Source: Aquila chrysaetos chrysaetos
Lineage: Eukaryota; Chordata; Aves; Accipitriformes; Accipitridae
Length of the DNA stretch: 64,000 nt
Direction of reading: 5' to 3'
Assembly (NCBI RefSeq): GCF_900496995.4
Contig: NC_044005.1
Coordinates: forward strand, 34,137,363 to 34,201,362
Shown here: in pieces, positions 36,501 through 49,800 of the stretch
Position numbering within the stretch: the stretch's first letter is position 1
Layout of the letters: each line of letters begins with the position of its first letter
The notes under the pieces: generated by a model
The model's input: the letters and a program-made list of their open reading frames with translations, nothing else
Databases searched by the model: none
What the model was told of the DNA's origin: nothing
Program-made: the position numbers and the translations under genes

Positions 36501-38119
36501 GACTTCCTAAAAGGTACGAGAACTGGATGTACTAATTACCTCAGTCCTTCAGGAGAGTAAGTAACATTTCAAGAACATGGTCATTTTGCTGCCAAGAAAT
36601 AGGTAGCACACTCTTCACATCTGGTCAACAGTGTTTGCGTCAAAGCTCTCAATAGCAGGGCAAGTACTTGGGTTCCTTGTTGTGAGGACGGAATACAGCC
36701 TGCAGTTGTATGCTTCTTGCTTGAGAATAGGAAGGTGTCGAGTGCACAGAATTCAGGGCTTTCTGTAATGCACGAAGAGCCAAAATACTCAGTTATCCTA
36801 ATAATCATATTAAGACTCTATTACGCATCAGAGGTCCATATCTACAACTGATGATTGCTATAAAGGGAAAGTTCTTTGGAAAATCAATGCATGTTATCAG
36901 TAAAGAAGGAATAAATCTATGAATATTCACAAGCTTTTAAAGTGAGGGCTCGTAAGTCATGTTGAATTTCCATAACTATTCTGGCCAGGAGAGTTAGTAT
37001 AAGAAATATTCATGAGGGGGCAGGTATTAAGTAAATATTCCACAGTGTTCTGAACTAAGAGAATTTAAAATATCTAAATGTAACTACTTTAACTAGAAAA
37101 CAAATTTTAAGTATCATACTTTTCTAGTTACAGAATATTTTATTCCCTGACAGACAAAATCACTCAAGTTTCATGGAGGTCTTGTCAGCTGTCCACAAGG
37201 ACCTTGTCGTGCACAAATTAACAGCTCAAATCAATTTCCTTGGAAATAATTTGGACCTGTATACTGAATCACAATTACATATACCTCTGGCATATGTACA
37301 GTTCCCAGTGCAGCAGGGTCTGCACTTCCTACAAACTCCTGAGAGTAAACTCAATTTATTTGCAGACAGACTACAGCTAGAAGAAGGAAAACTTCATTGA
37401 GTCAAATCCTTATGAATTGACAGGCTCTGGAAAGAAGTACAAAAGAAGTAAAATGTTCCAGGGGTCAGATCATCTGCTGCCAGTCTCTTGATTTTCCCTT
37501 CTGTCTTTCACCAGTCTCGAAAGAGCACTCGCATTGTGCTAAAGCATCCATTAATGCAGCTGCACGGACTATGATGGCTTAAGTGTAAATTTGTGAGCAA
37601 ATCTTAGGTGGATTCCCATTATAGTCTACTTTAAAGTGCCATGCTCACTAAAGAAAGAGCCTTTCAAAAACACCTTGGACACGGATGAGTATGAAGGATT
37701 CCATATAATCAGATTTAGTACACATTGTAAGGATGCAAAGAAATATGCACATACTAACAAAGTAATAAATTCAACATGGGAATGAAAATGATCTTTCACT
37801 GATGAACAATTGGGGTTTTTTTCCTAGAATCTATTCTTTCAGAGATATATATTACAAAAGATATGCAGCCCTATATAACTGATCAGGGCATTACAGTAAA
37901 ATACCAGCCAATTACACAGCCACTATGCCAGAACCAAAACAGAATATTGGTGAGACTCACTTTGGCAAACCTTATTTTCCTCTTTTTCTTACAAATCAAA
38001 AGAAGTTACAAACTGTAACCAGAAGAAACATGATTAAATGTAATGATAATAATACATTTAAAAAATATATATATATATCATAGTATCTCCATCCTACGGT
38101 AGTCAATTTTCATGGTACT

Positions 38120-38160
38120 AATGGCAATTCCCACTGACTTCAGTGGAGCCAGAATTTAAA
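38120..38160 (+). repeat. Degenerate amniote palindromic repeat fragment
   Basis: ATGGCAATTCCCACTGACTT followed by CAGTGGAGCCAGAATTT matches the GACTTCAATGG...AGAATTTGG half of the same old palindromic repeat seen elsewhere in the window. Confidence 0.4.
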
Positions 38161-39939
38161 AACCCTTACCATCTTACTTAAACCAGAACATTTTTAAATC
38201 TCTAATGGCAGAATATGAATTATAAGAAAGTTAGTGTGTGCTTCAGAACACCAAAAAATAAGAATTATTTGTTTTGCCAGAACAGCAAAAAATAAGATCA
38301 ACTAATAAGAAGAATCCTCTGTATTGGAACTCTAAGCAGCATTTTGATGCTTCTGGTATTCCATAGGGAAAAAAAAAAAAACAACCAACAAAAAAACCCA
38401 AACATGAGAAATTTGCTTCAGTATTTCAGTATGACTGCATTACATCAAGCAATTTTTTCAGACCTACTGCTTTGCTTTGCCTTGTCTACATTTGTCTTCA
38501 TCTGAATGCTGAACCTCTATACTCCCAGCTGCTTTCAGCTCAGTGACGTGATTTACGGCAGAGTTGCTTTCCTTTGTTTTGATTGTTACACCACCATATG
38601 TCTTCAGTATTCCTGGTGCCCCTCAGTCTCATCCTCTCCCTCCCCACCTCACCAGTCTCAGAAGGGAATTCACATTACATCAAAGGATCCCTTCAGAGGC
38701 CAGGCTGAAACAATCCCTTGAAATAACTAGGGCAGTCAAATGATTGATTTGAAAGTAAACTATGTCAGTGAATGGGAGTGAAAAGCATGAGCTCAGTAAG
38801 AAATGCAGAGGGTTTTTTATCCTTCTGTCATTCAAAGATTCTACAGTTACAATAAAAATGAGTGAAATATATTTGATATTAAATCCATTACAGATATATA
38901 AGGTATAAATGCATAGACACATACATGTGTGTGTGCAAATGCATGTATTGATGCATGTGTTTTACAATTACTATCTATTTGCATGACAGACTGCAAAAAG
39001 AAATATGAAATAATATTTAATAGAGGATTCCATAGGAACTCCTATTCTCTAGGAATCCTCTTCTATAAGATTATTGAGGTGATTTAAATGGCCTCTGTGA
39101 GGAGAATCTATTTAAATTCCCTGTGATTTTAGACTTTGTCCCAGGTAAGGCCCTAGGTAAAAGCGATTGAGCTATCTTTTCAGTGACATTAGTATATGTG
39201 GAGCAAGAATATACAGTCATGGGTTTGAGAGAAGAATCTGTCATATTTTGTAGAGTTCATGGAATATTTAGAAAAAAATCTTCAAGTGAATTTCAGTTTT
39301 ATAAACATTCAAGAGTGTCAATTTTTTAGTCTAGAATCTTTATTCTAGTCTACAGTTCTACACGCTTTCACTGGAAAATACTGATTCATAGACCCAGAAT
39401 CATTTCCCAGACCCATCCCAATCATGCACATCTGGAGTTTCACAGGTGGTGATTTAAACTGGCATTTTTGTGACTTCCACAACTGTTATTAACAAACAGC
39501 ATCTGCTCAGTGCTGTGGAGTATGCTTTGTTTTCAGAACACCATTTGTTAATCTTTCCTATAAAAAAGTTTTCCAGGGTGAGCATTTCATTAAATTTTTG
39601 TAAAGTTTCTGTTCCAAAATTTTGCTAAATCAAATTTGGAAAATCAAACTTTTCAATTAATCAAAAGCCCTGAGTTTTATAAAGTTGTGATTACGGTACT
39701 TAACTTCTTTTATCCCACAGAAAATTGAAGTGGTTACCTATAGACTTTGCAAAAAGTTTCATGTTCTGAAATATTCAATTCATAACTATGTTTTCCAGAA
39801 TCTATTAGAGATGGTGTACTTTTGACTATGCTGCAGGAAAGAATTTGTGACACTGCAAAAGAAAAATTCAATCACTCATAAAACATTGTAGAATGCCTAC
39901 AATTGTGCATGGTTTATTTCTATGCTTGCAAGAAGAAAA

Positions 39940-39959
39940 CAACATTATGCATAATGTTG
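39940..39959. repeat. Perfect 20-bp palindrome
   Basis: CAACATTATG followed immediately by its reverse complement. The centre TTATGCATAA resembles a POU or homeodomain dimer site. No gene is nearby. Confidence 0.95.
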
Positions 39960-42728
39960 CTATGGTAGTGGAAGTCACAGTTTATTTTTCTTGATAAGTG
40001 AAACCCACGTAATTTCTCTCATAGGTCAGAGTTGCTCAAGGGCTGCACTGATTTACATATATCCTATGCAAATTTGTCCTCATTTTAATCAGATACTTAC
40101 TTTGCATTTTAGATTTAGATATTCTGCTTTGTAGCTGTTTGCAACCTCTTTCACACTTTCCTGTAAGAAAGGGAGGACTGTTTTCCTGTGAGAAACGTAG
40201 CCAAACTATCAGTGATCTATAGAAAAAAAAAAAAAAGAAAAAAAATTTCATGGTACCTTGCTCCATGATTTCCTTAATCTAGAGCTGTGTCTGTCCTACT
40301 GAGTGGGAAACAGCATGGAAAGATGTGCCTTCCCTTACCCTACCCACACCTTCTTTATCTTCTTTATGCCTGGTGTGGGCAGGCTGGTTCATACTAACAG
40401 CGCCGAGCAGCCTTTGAGTCATCCTTGGGTGCTTTTCCCGCTAGTGCTTGCCCAGCTCTACACCTAGCTGAGATCAAGGGAAACTGAAAGGGTCCTCTTG
40501 CCAGGCTGAACACCTAAACCAGACGCCAAAACGTAGAATCTGCTGTTTAAAATGTTTGTCAGTTGAACTTCAGAGGTTACAACAGAGTGAAAACAGTGTC
40601 ATATATTTACATTTACATACAAATGGGTAAATATTTTATGCATACATTTTTAACAACTATTATTTTATATAAATTACTAAGATTTATTGCAAATACTATA
40701 TTGGGTTTTATCTACATTTTCTGGTTTTTTCAGGTTTCGAAGCATCTCTTACTTTTATACATGTCTATACCTGCCAGGAACACAATAAAAGAAATACAGG
40801 ATTTTATTTTCTTCAGTCACCCTCTCCAGAAGATCTCCATTTTGCACACAAATTCCTCAGGGCAGACTCACTCAGGCTGTGTTCAAACCAAGGACATACC
40901 TCCTGACACAGGACAGTATGCCTCCCTTTCCCCATCCGGATTTACTCTCATTTTCCTTCTTCAGCAGAGAGCCACAGTGAAACACAGACTTGCTGGTGGA
41001 AACTTGTCAGAACAAGTCTGTGGAGGACTTGTCTCATCCCAGAGGCTTCACTCTGCCTAAAAATAAAAGGTGGGTTACAGCAAATCAACAAAACAGAAGG
41101 ACCTGGGCTCCTAATCTTTAGATTTAGTAAAGATTTTCACATGGTTAAAATAGATGAAAATTACACACAGAGCATTTTCAGACAGGAGTTTCAAGGCCTC
41201 ATGGTGAGATGCATCCATCCAGTGTTTTCTCAAACCCAGACCTCTTCTGATGTTGAGGAATAGAAATCAGTAAATTTCCAGCCCTGATTTCACTGTATAA
41301 GTGTATCCATCCTATAGTTTCAGTGGACAAACGAAAAGGCAAGTGGCTTCAAATATTTGCTGATAAACACTTAAAGACTTGACCTGTTTAAAAAACACAT
41401 CAATAAGTACTGTGTCAAAATGACATGGATAAATTATTGATCTGATTTGTTTCACTAGTGTTATTTGATACATTTCATTATTTCATATATTTCCTCTGAG
41501 TGAAGGATTTGCCTTGGGGCAGAAATTGTATTATAAAGAGAAGAGGCTTACAGGAAAGCTAGTGCATTTGGGGAGAGAAAAAAAATGACAGCCAGGTCCC
41601 CACGGGGCTTTAATAAATATTTGTGAAGCATATTTAGTTTAATTACACCAACTAGTTGTCAAAGTCCAGTATCATGCTACCTGAAATGTCAGTGCAAACT
41701 GTTCCTTGGGCTTGAAGGCACTATGTACAGTAAAAACGAATGTGTGAAATCCAAATATGACTGCCACAAAGACAAACAAGACATGAGAGAAAACATGAGC
41801 TCAAAGATAGATCAATTAATCCAAAGAACACCAACTAGACAGGTGGATGAGTCATACACACTGTGCGGGCAGAGTTCCTGTTGAATGGAAAATACACTTA
41901 ATAATACAACATGTTTCACTGTGAAAGCCAATGCAGCCGATAAGCTAGACTAAATTGGGTGGCAAGCTTCCTACCTGTGCCATGACGATAGAAATATCCT
42001 CAAGCAGACAACAGGGGCTGAGTTTCCCCTTTTATAAGGTCTCTCCTCTTGTGATTAGCCCTTCCCAATAATGTGGTTTTAATTCAGGTTTTAAGAAGAC
42101 TTTGGGAAAAAAAAAAAAGTATAGCGTGAAGTAGGACATTGTTCTTGACATGATAAATAAGAGCTATCCCTTCTCTTCACTAGGAGGGTTGGTCAGGGAA
42201 ATATATCAAGTGAATATATCAAAAGAATTAAATAAAATATATTTAATTGGTGTTTTCTCTGGCAGCAGGGAAAAACGATCTTTCCAGGACTAGGAAGTGC
42301 CAATATATTTGTGTCACAGGGCAGTGATGATAGTCCTGCAGAGACGGTATGATCTGTCACAGGTGCCGCTGGAACAAATCAAGTGCACTGCTACAATGGC
42401 TATGAATAACTTGTTAAAATATTTTTAATTAAGTGAATGTGTAAATAGGAAAACAAAATCATAATACACATAGAAAAGGCAAAGTTGAAGTAGTACATGA
42501 CTGAAATTCTAAGTGGTCTTCTGTGACTGCACAGCATTGCATTCTTACTTAAGAGAACACAAAAGTGTTTCTTATGTTCGGTATTTATTACGAAAATCAT
42601 CTTCTCAGAAGTCAAAAAGTATATTCAGATGTATACAGCTACTTTTAACACACAAACTCCAGCATTTTGGTGGGCATAATAAACAATTCAAAAGTTGCAG
42701 ACACCAGCATTTAAGTTAACTGTCAGCA

Positions 42729-42758
42729 CCTGCAGCAGGTTGGACTAGAATCTAGGCC
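42729..42758 (+). mobile_element. Possible short CR1 LINE fragment
   Basis: CCTGCAGCAGGTTGGACTAG followed by AATCTAGGCC resembles the GCAGGGGGTTGGACTAGATGATCT stretch near the CR1 3' end. It is only about 30 bases, so this is tentative. Confidence 0.3.
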
Positions 42759-44522
42759 AAGACACACAGTTTAAAAATTCCACACTGATTGCCCTTTCAC
42801 AAAGACAAAGAGTGTCTCCACTTGACTCTTTTCAGCCACTATATTCAATGGTTAGTGAGAAGCACATGCTGGAGGTTGACAGCATGGGAAGAAAAAAACC
42901 AAAACTGTTCAGGAAAGTAGCCATTACCTTCACCTACTTTAGACAGTCCTACTGGTATCATTGGCTTCAAAACAAGACCAGTGTTTTAATTTATCTGACC
43001 TAAGAATTTGGCCCTTATGTATTTTTTATGGACGTAAGAATATAGTGCAGCATTTTTGTTCTACATTTAAGTTATATCTGAAGTTCTAGTCTTCCAAAAT
43101 AATGCTTATTGAAGCAAAATACATTCCACTCCTCAAGAGATTTTTAGAGAGGTCAACTTACCTATAATTTGGGTAAATTTTAAATGATTATAGAAATGAC
43201 TGAAGTTGGATACAGTACCCTCTTTCCCTAGCATACTTCTCTCCATTGCTTTCACCAGGCAGATTATGTTTGTGGAAAGAGCAGGCAATTTGGGGGAGAA
43301 TGCCAAATGATTGTGAAGAGTTCATGTCAATGACTGACAGCAGGACTGACTTATAACACACAGGTTTTGTCAATAGCCCAGGAATTTCATTATATACTCT
43401 TCAGTGCCATCTGCTGTAACCAGATGCATTCAAAAACTTAAGAGATAATAAAATAGCCAGTCTCAACAGCTCCATGGCAGGGATGTTACCTAACTCTAGG
43501 CTTAGGTCTGTCCTACAAGGGTAGAATCCCATTAAAGAATCAAGTGCACATCATTGCCAAAGATGAAGAACTTGGTCACAACTACAGCCGCATTCTTTCA
43601 ACTTTTTGCTACACTTTCTTAAGCTGTAGCAAAATACCCTTTACACAACTTGATGCCTATGAGAATTGTTGCTTTAGCACCCCAACACCTCCTCCAGTCC
43701 AGCAGGGACAGAACTGCGCCTGCAGGTAAGACTTGAGGGCAGCTGTCCATTTCACGTTTACCCTGTGAACCTGGAGAAGTCAAGAAACGATATTTTCCAA
43801 GGTACAAATGGGATTTGGGTGCCTAGACTCCCCAAACCCAACACTATAAGACAATGACAAAGCCTTTATTTCCTCTACCACCATTAAAGTTGTTTTATTA
43901 AGTGGAGAAAAAATAGTTGCACTATGCACTTTGTTACCTTAATGCCTTTTCTACAGTTATTGCAAAAAAAAAAAAATGATGATTTTTCTATATGTGTCTT
44001 AGAATAAGTGTACAATGTGCTTGAATATATCCATTCTGTTCTTCAGGATTTAAACAGAGCTCTAGAGCTCTTAAATTATGTCCTAGAGAACAACTTTCTG
44101 CATGGAAAGTCTTTTTTTCCAACAAGACTTGCACAGTGGGTTGTTTGTATGAGATACATGACATATTTTCCAGTGAAACATTTCCTAAACTTCATGTACT
44201 GGAGACTCCATTTTGTCTGTGTGAACAATATGCCATGATCTGGTTTTTATTAGCTTTAGGACACTCAAACTCTGATAGGGCCTCCATTGCTCTGGAGGCT
44301 ACAGGCAGACATGCAGAAATATTTCCTATATAAAAGACCTTTTTGTCTAAATAGGCAAGATAAAGGAAAAGAAAAGCATAACAAACTTTCTTCCTTTTCC
44401 ATACTGAGAAATTCCTAGCTAGTAGCACCTGCAATGCATTGCCAGAACATAGAGAGCTGTAGGTTTAGCAAAGCACCACCAGCATTTTGTTGGTTTTTGC
44501 ACAGCAGTATTTATCTGTTCTG

Positions 44523-44573
44523 TGGTATTTGTGGCATTCTCTATACTTAGATTGGCAAATGCCACAAATACCA
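44523..44573. repeat. Inverted repeat, 16-bp perfect arms, 19-nt loop
   Basis: TGGTATTTGTGGCATT (44523-44538) and its exact reverse complement (44558-44573) flank a 19-base loop; two wobble pairs could extend the stem. The arms are of mixed composition, not low-complexity. Confidence 0.9.
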
Positions 44574-45386
44574 TGATAAATTTAACCACTGTGAGTGATA
44601 AATGTCAAGCTTTTAATAGCACCCACTGTCTCTCTGTCACCACACGACCCTATTTGGAGATTGCAAAATCACCATCTCTGTATTATTACTTATAAAAGAA
44701 ATAGTCTTTTTAGCATTTTAAATGGCAATATATTTGCTTTCTATAATATATATAGACAGAATGAGCAAAGAAACCCTTTGTATGTCTTTTGGCAGAAAGA
44801 ATAGCCTGCAGGATACTATTCCTGATAATTCCATATGCTGTTTATTTACAAAAATAAAGTCAGAAGGTGGTTTCCTACTTCTGTTAGGTGCCAGTACAAT
44901 GGGCAGAATTCATGCTCTCAGTTGAAATGAAAGGGCAGAAACAAATTTGTCCACCCCGTTAATGACAGGGGCTGAGGTTATGTTTGATCAGAAAGGAGAA
45001 GTCTACAAAACTATTTCTGCACCCATTAAAATACAGAATGCGACACCAGACATTGCAAACTTATTCTCTACATGACTTTGGGCACTTACACTTTCAGCAG
45101 TATGTGATGTATTCAGGCTGTCTGAAGAACATACCTCTGTGGCACTTTGACTGTAGGTTGTAAGAAGGAAAGAGTATTTCACATTATCACTAAAAACACT
45201 TCAGTTCTGATCTTTTCTCAAAATTCCAAATTTCTGAGGTTTTCCCTTGGCAGAAAACTAAATCAGGAATTAACTTCTGTCTTAAGAACCAGGCTACAAA
45301 ACATCCAGTTTTGTTTGAGTCAAATATCGCTGTAATGTTTCTGACATGAAATATTTGTCCTTCCAACTTCAACTATGCTAATTTTC

Positions 45387-45402
45387 GGGGGGGGGGGGGG
45401 GG
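45387..45402 (+). repeat. Poly(G) tract, G16
   Basis: Sixteen consecutive guanines in otherwise AT-rich DNA. Confidence 0.95.
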
Positions 45403-45499
45403 TACTCGTATGCTATGTCATGCAGATGTGGTCTCTGAAACTTGTTACCAAGTCAGGGATGCTCTTCCATTGCAAAGGTAAAGAGAAGACTTAGGGAAA

Positions 45500-45605
45500 A
45501 TATTTGTATGCATATATATGCATACATATGTGTAAATAAATTTATATATGTATATACACACAGACATATAAATATATCTATGTGTGTGTGTGTATATATG
45601 TATGT
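45500..45605 (+). repeat. Degenerate TATG/CATA and (GT)n microsatellite
   Basis: Alternating purine-pyrimidine sequence (ATATATGCATACATATG, then TGTGTGTGTGTATATATG). It generates tyrosine/isoleucine/cysteine-rich false open frames on both strands. Confidence 0.85.
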
Positions 45606-46853
45606 TATTACAGCAAACACTTTGGAGAACCCAGAACCAAATGCAAGAGAGATTATCACCAGCAATAGCATAATCACTCATTTTCCTATGTACAGTGAAG
45701 ATGTCAGTCCCATGTAAGTCTCCTTCAAAGTCCATTCGATTTAGCTGCCAAAGTATATGGGCAAAAGATCAAAAGCTACTGCATTACTGCTGTTTGTCTG
45801 GTTGCCATACAGAGCTAAGGCACAAAAGAGAGCTCCAATTAAATTAAAAATAAATTCAACGTCATTTCCGCACTAGTAAGACTAGTAAGGCCTAAGACCA
45901 TTTTTGTAAACCTGTGCATCACATATTAAAAGTTTTGTCACATATTAAAGGTTTTGGTTTTTACAATACACTATACTACAAGTTAAAAGTATATCTGGCC
46001 ATTTTGTAGTATCTCATAATGAATTGTGACATTTAGTAAGCCATAATATACATTAAATACCTACTATATATTCATTCCTGCAAATATATAAATGACTTTT
46101 TAAATATGGATCAAAGAAATCATTAAACATATGTAAGAATAAAACCACAGATTGCATTTTTCACAACTCACATTTCAACATATACAAACAGGCTATCTGC
46201 TATGAGATCAGCGTTTTATATTATGAGTGAAACAGTATGGTAACAAAGTTCAATTCACAGCCAATGCTGAATTAGTAACTCAATTGGTTAATGATACTAA
46301 TTTTGATAATCAGTTTTGGTAATCAGTTACTCAAACTGTCAAACTAATACATCAGCTAATGAAGTCAGAAGTTTAGCACAAGAAAGGTGTTTTCTATTTA
46401 GCCTGTAATAGAAGACTGAGGAGGACATGATTCCCTTTAATCTTTTACCCAAAGTAAAGTTACAGTCACAGGACAGTCACAGATTTAACTGGTGGAAAAC
46501 AATGTTTTCTTGTAGGTCATGTTCCTTGACAAGGAAGTATCTCCCAGTTTAGTTGCTAAATTCAAGACATAACTCATGCTAAAGAAGTAAAGAGTAAAGT
46601 GCTTTTTTCTTATGACTTGTTCAGTCGTTTGTCTTCAAAATCTGCTGAGATTTCTATTTCTGCAAGAATTCTTCTCCCCTCTGGCTTATCACAGAATCAG
46701 AGCATTGTAAACACACATACACATGCACACACACAGAGAGTTAACTTTAAAACATTTTTAGTAACCAAAAATATTTAGTTAAAAAAAAGACCCAAGGTAG
46801 ACAATTTTCTTGCCTAAGATTAACGTTTCTTTCTCTGTTTGGGTTTGGAGGGA

Positions 46854-46866
46854 GGGGGGGGGGGGG
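46854..46866 (+). repeat. Poly(G) tract, G13
   Basis: Thirteen guanines preceded by GGAGGGA. Confidence 0.9.
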
Positions 46867-49800
46867 AGGTTGATAAAATAGAGACAGCTTTTGAAGACAG
46901 AAGCCTGTGTCCTGAAAATAATTTATATAATCAAAATAAAAAATAAAGAAGAATTAGCATGAAATTCAGTGTCAAAAGTCATCTATTATATAAACATGAG
47001 GATAAGGCTTGAATTCCCTAAACTTATCTTTTTTACTTGACAGCAGCCACTGTAAAATCCCTGCGCTTCTGGATGCTGTGGAGGATCTCCCCACCCCGAC
47101 TGGCCCAGCAATACGTGCCTCCCAGACCCTTTCCTCCCCAGAACGACATGAACTAGATTTTTCACCTGCTTGCTTTTTCACCTTGGCTGAGGCAGGCACA
47201 GCCAGCTACAGAGAGCTGGGGGAGAGGGAGGGATGCGTGGCAGGAGCTGCTGTGCTGCTGCAGCCACCCACTGCCACTCTCTCTAGAAGAGCTGGAGCTG
47301 CACGCCCCCTCTAACACTCAGGAGCACCTCGATTTCCCTTTGAGCATCGCCTTTTCGCAAAAGCATGGCCAGAAGCCACACTGTAGCTCATAAGGCATTT
47401 GGGACCCTTTGGAAAGAAAGCTCGTGTAGTCCTCGTTATCACTGACAATACCCTTTCTGGTGATCTAAACCTGAGGGGCTTAGAGACTCAGAACTAATCT
47501 TTAAGCTATTTCTTACTGCCTTGCTACCTGGATTTTATTGGGTACCTTCCTAGACTTACTATATCATTTATGTGTTATGTAAATCTACGTCAGTAAAGCT
47601 TCACTCTATTCCACACCCACTTTTTCCTCTGCACATATATATCACCTGGTTAAAATAGGTTTCTAAATACAATTCACCTCCTCTAATAGAGCATAGTACC
47701 CTATATTTGGTAGACCTCTGATATACTGTACTTTGTGAATTATTTCCTTACAATGAAAAATAAGATTGCCACCAGGTATATTAACTTTTGCTAATGCCCG
47801 CTAAATTCATTTCATCCAACATTATTCACACAGGACAGCTTAATCACAAATTAAATCCATCCTTTAATTATATATCAGTATAATAAATTTTTTCCAATAA
47901 TTAACATTTCTGTATGCTGAGTTTGCAAGCTTAAGCAATCATAGTCATCCTCAGGAGAAAAAGCAAAGGTAATAGGTAGTACATTAACAGCCTGAATTGC
48001 TTCTTTCTTGAGTGTAATGAGTGAGATTTACTAATCACTCAATTTTATCAATGATTTTTTTTTCCTTTTTCTTATGTTTTGATAACAACAGAAGCTTCTA
48101 TCACAGGATGCTTCAGGGTGGGACTGGGTTCAGCTGTTACTGGAAGAAAGCATCGATCCCTGCCTGGGCCACGTATTCAGTTTATCCAACCAGCAGAGAA
48201 GAGGTTTTTCTCGATTTTTTTTCTATTGTTCTGTTATTATTGTAGATTAATCTGACTGTCACATATATTTAGAGTCACCTAATGTTTTTAAGTATAAAAG
48301 CCTCTTATTCTACATTAAAAAAATTATCACTCTACAGAATTCAATTACTGAAGCTAAAAATTTTCATATTAGTGCTTTGCCTCAGGCTGACTTTTTTAAA
48401 GCTTTAGCTAAAACAGTCTTTTTAGAGAAGATTAGTGCAAAGTAGACAACTCTATCAAATTTATAATGACTGTCCTACCAATTTTTTTGAAGGAGCCTTG
48501 AAGCACTAAGAAGTGACTTTTGAAACATCTCCTTATTTTCTGTCAAAAAAAATCCATCTTTTAAAGCAGAATCACAGGACTTTTAGATTCTGAGCACATA
48601 TTACATATAGATATTACAAGCTTTCTGTTCTGATCATAATCCTATCCCTCAATACTCCTTAAGTGCCAACATGCTCCTCGATCTACAAGGAAAGTTTTCT
48701 GTAAGATCTGTGGGTCAGGCAACAGTGGTAATACCCCAGTACCCTCCAGTCAAAAGCAGAAGTACTGGGCTGTGGTGTTCTGGCTGCCATAAGATTTTGA
48801 CCCAGCTCTTACTGATATCTGTCAGTATTTCTTAACACTTTTTAGCCCTTATTACTGACTAAAGCCTCTTCATGTAGCTTAAAAATCATGTCAGACTGAC
48901 TTCCACAGAATGACTTCCACTCCATTGTACATACAGAGTGACAAGGAGCTGCAAAGTCAAATAACAGGACACACTTTGGTGTGGCAGACAGGTGTTTTGC
49001 CAAGTATCCACACTGCTTTTCAAAATGCCTGTGTTGAATCTATAAATGTGGCTAAACATTGTTTCCTTCTTACATCCAAAGAGAATCTCATCAAGAGCAA
49101 TGAAGGTTAGCTGTGATCCTTTAGTCTCAAAATTTATGTCAGCGTCTTCACTAGCTGAGGTGTTTCAGAGGTGAAGATTGATGGTTGCAGCAGGGTTTGG
49201 GTACAGCTGGTTTTTAAGCTGCCTTTTTCAAGGAAGTGTCTGCAATAGTTTTACTGGTTATCATAGAGGTTCTCTACAGTTAATTTCTGCATCCCATTGC
49301 ACCATTTTCATTTGCTGTACAAAATGTATACCACTGTAATTAAGGCTCGTTGTGAAATGTAAACGGAGGGTAAACATTAACAGTGGCATGTCTTATTGAT
49401 GTTTTGAATCCTAGCTTATGTGACTTAACACTCAAATTCCTCTCAAATTGATCAGTTGCATTATCCATATTTAAAAGATTTAGTTTTGCTTCCTTAAATA
49501 GTTATCATAATTCCCATCCCACTGAATTATTAAAGTTTTCACTGCATTCAGTATGAATACACATTTTTCAAGGGCAAAATATGGGTTTATCGCATTAGAA
49601 TTGAATACATCTGGAAACACACTGTAAGAAGAGAAAAAGGGTACGGCACTGCTACTTTTTAGTCATATCCTACATATATACAAGCGTATCGCTATTTTGC
49701 ACAATCCCTGCTGCTCATACCCATTTCTATAAACTGTGAATTACAAACCCGAGAATGTCTATGGAAGGAATTTTTCCATCAGTCGTGCAGTCAGTGGCTT

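Larger units (their letters stand above)
32521..39939. other. Intergenic DNA between GJD2 and ACTC1, left part
   Basis: AT-rich, no gene supported. Contains a T28 tract (33540-33567), a C9 run (34241-34249), a GC-richer pocket around 35380-35530, an (AT)n run near 38063-38078 and a palindromic-repeat fragment at 38120-38160. Open frames of 60-133 codons occur on both strands without motif or splice support. Confidence 0.5.

Noticed and set aside
40563..41060. 165-codon plus-strand frame
   Set aside because: No recognisable motif, starts in a TATACA-type repeat, no splice or promoter context; length is plausible by chance.
46690..46715. ATCACAGAATCAGAGCATTG as a CR1 end
   Set aside because: Only about a dozen bases match and the following GTTGGAAGGGACC block is missing.
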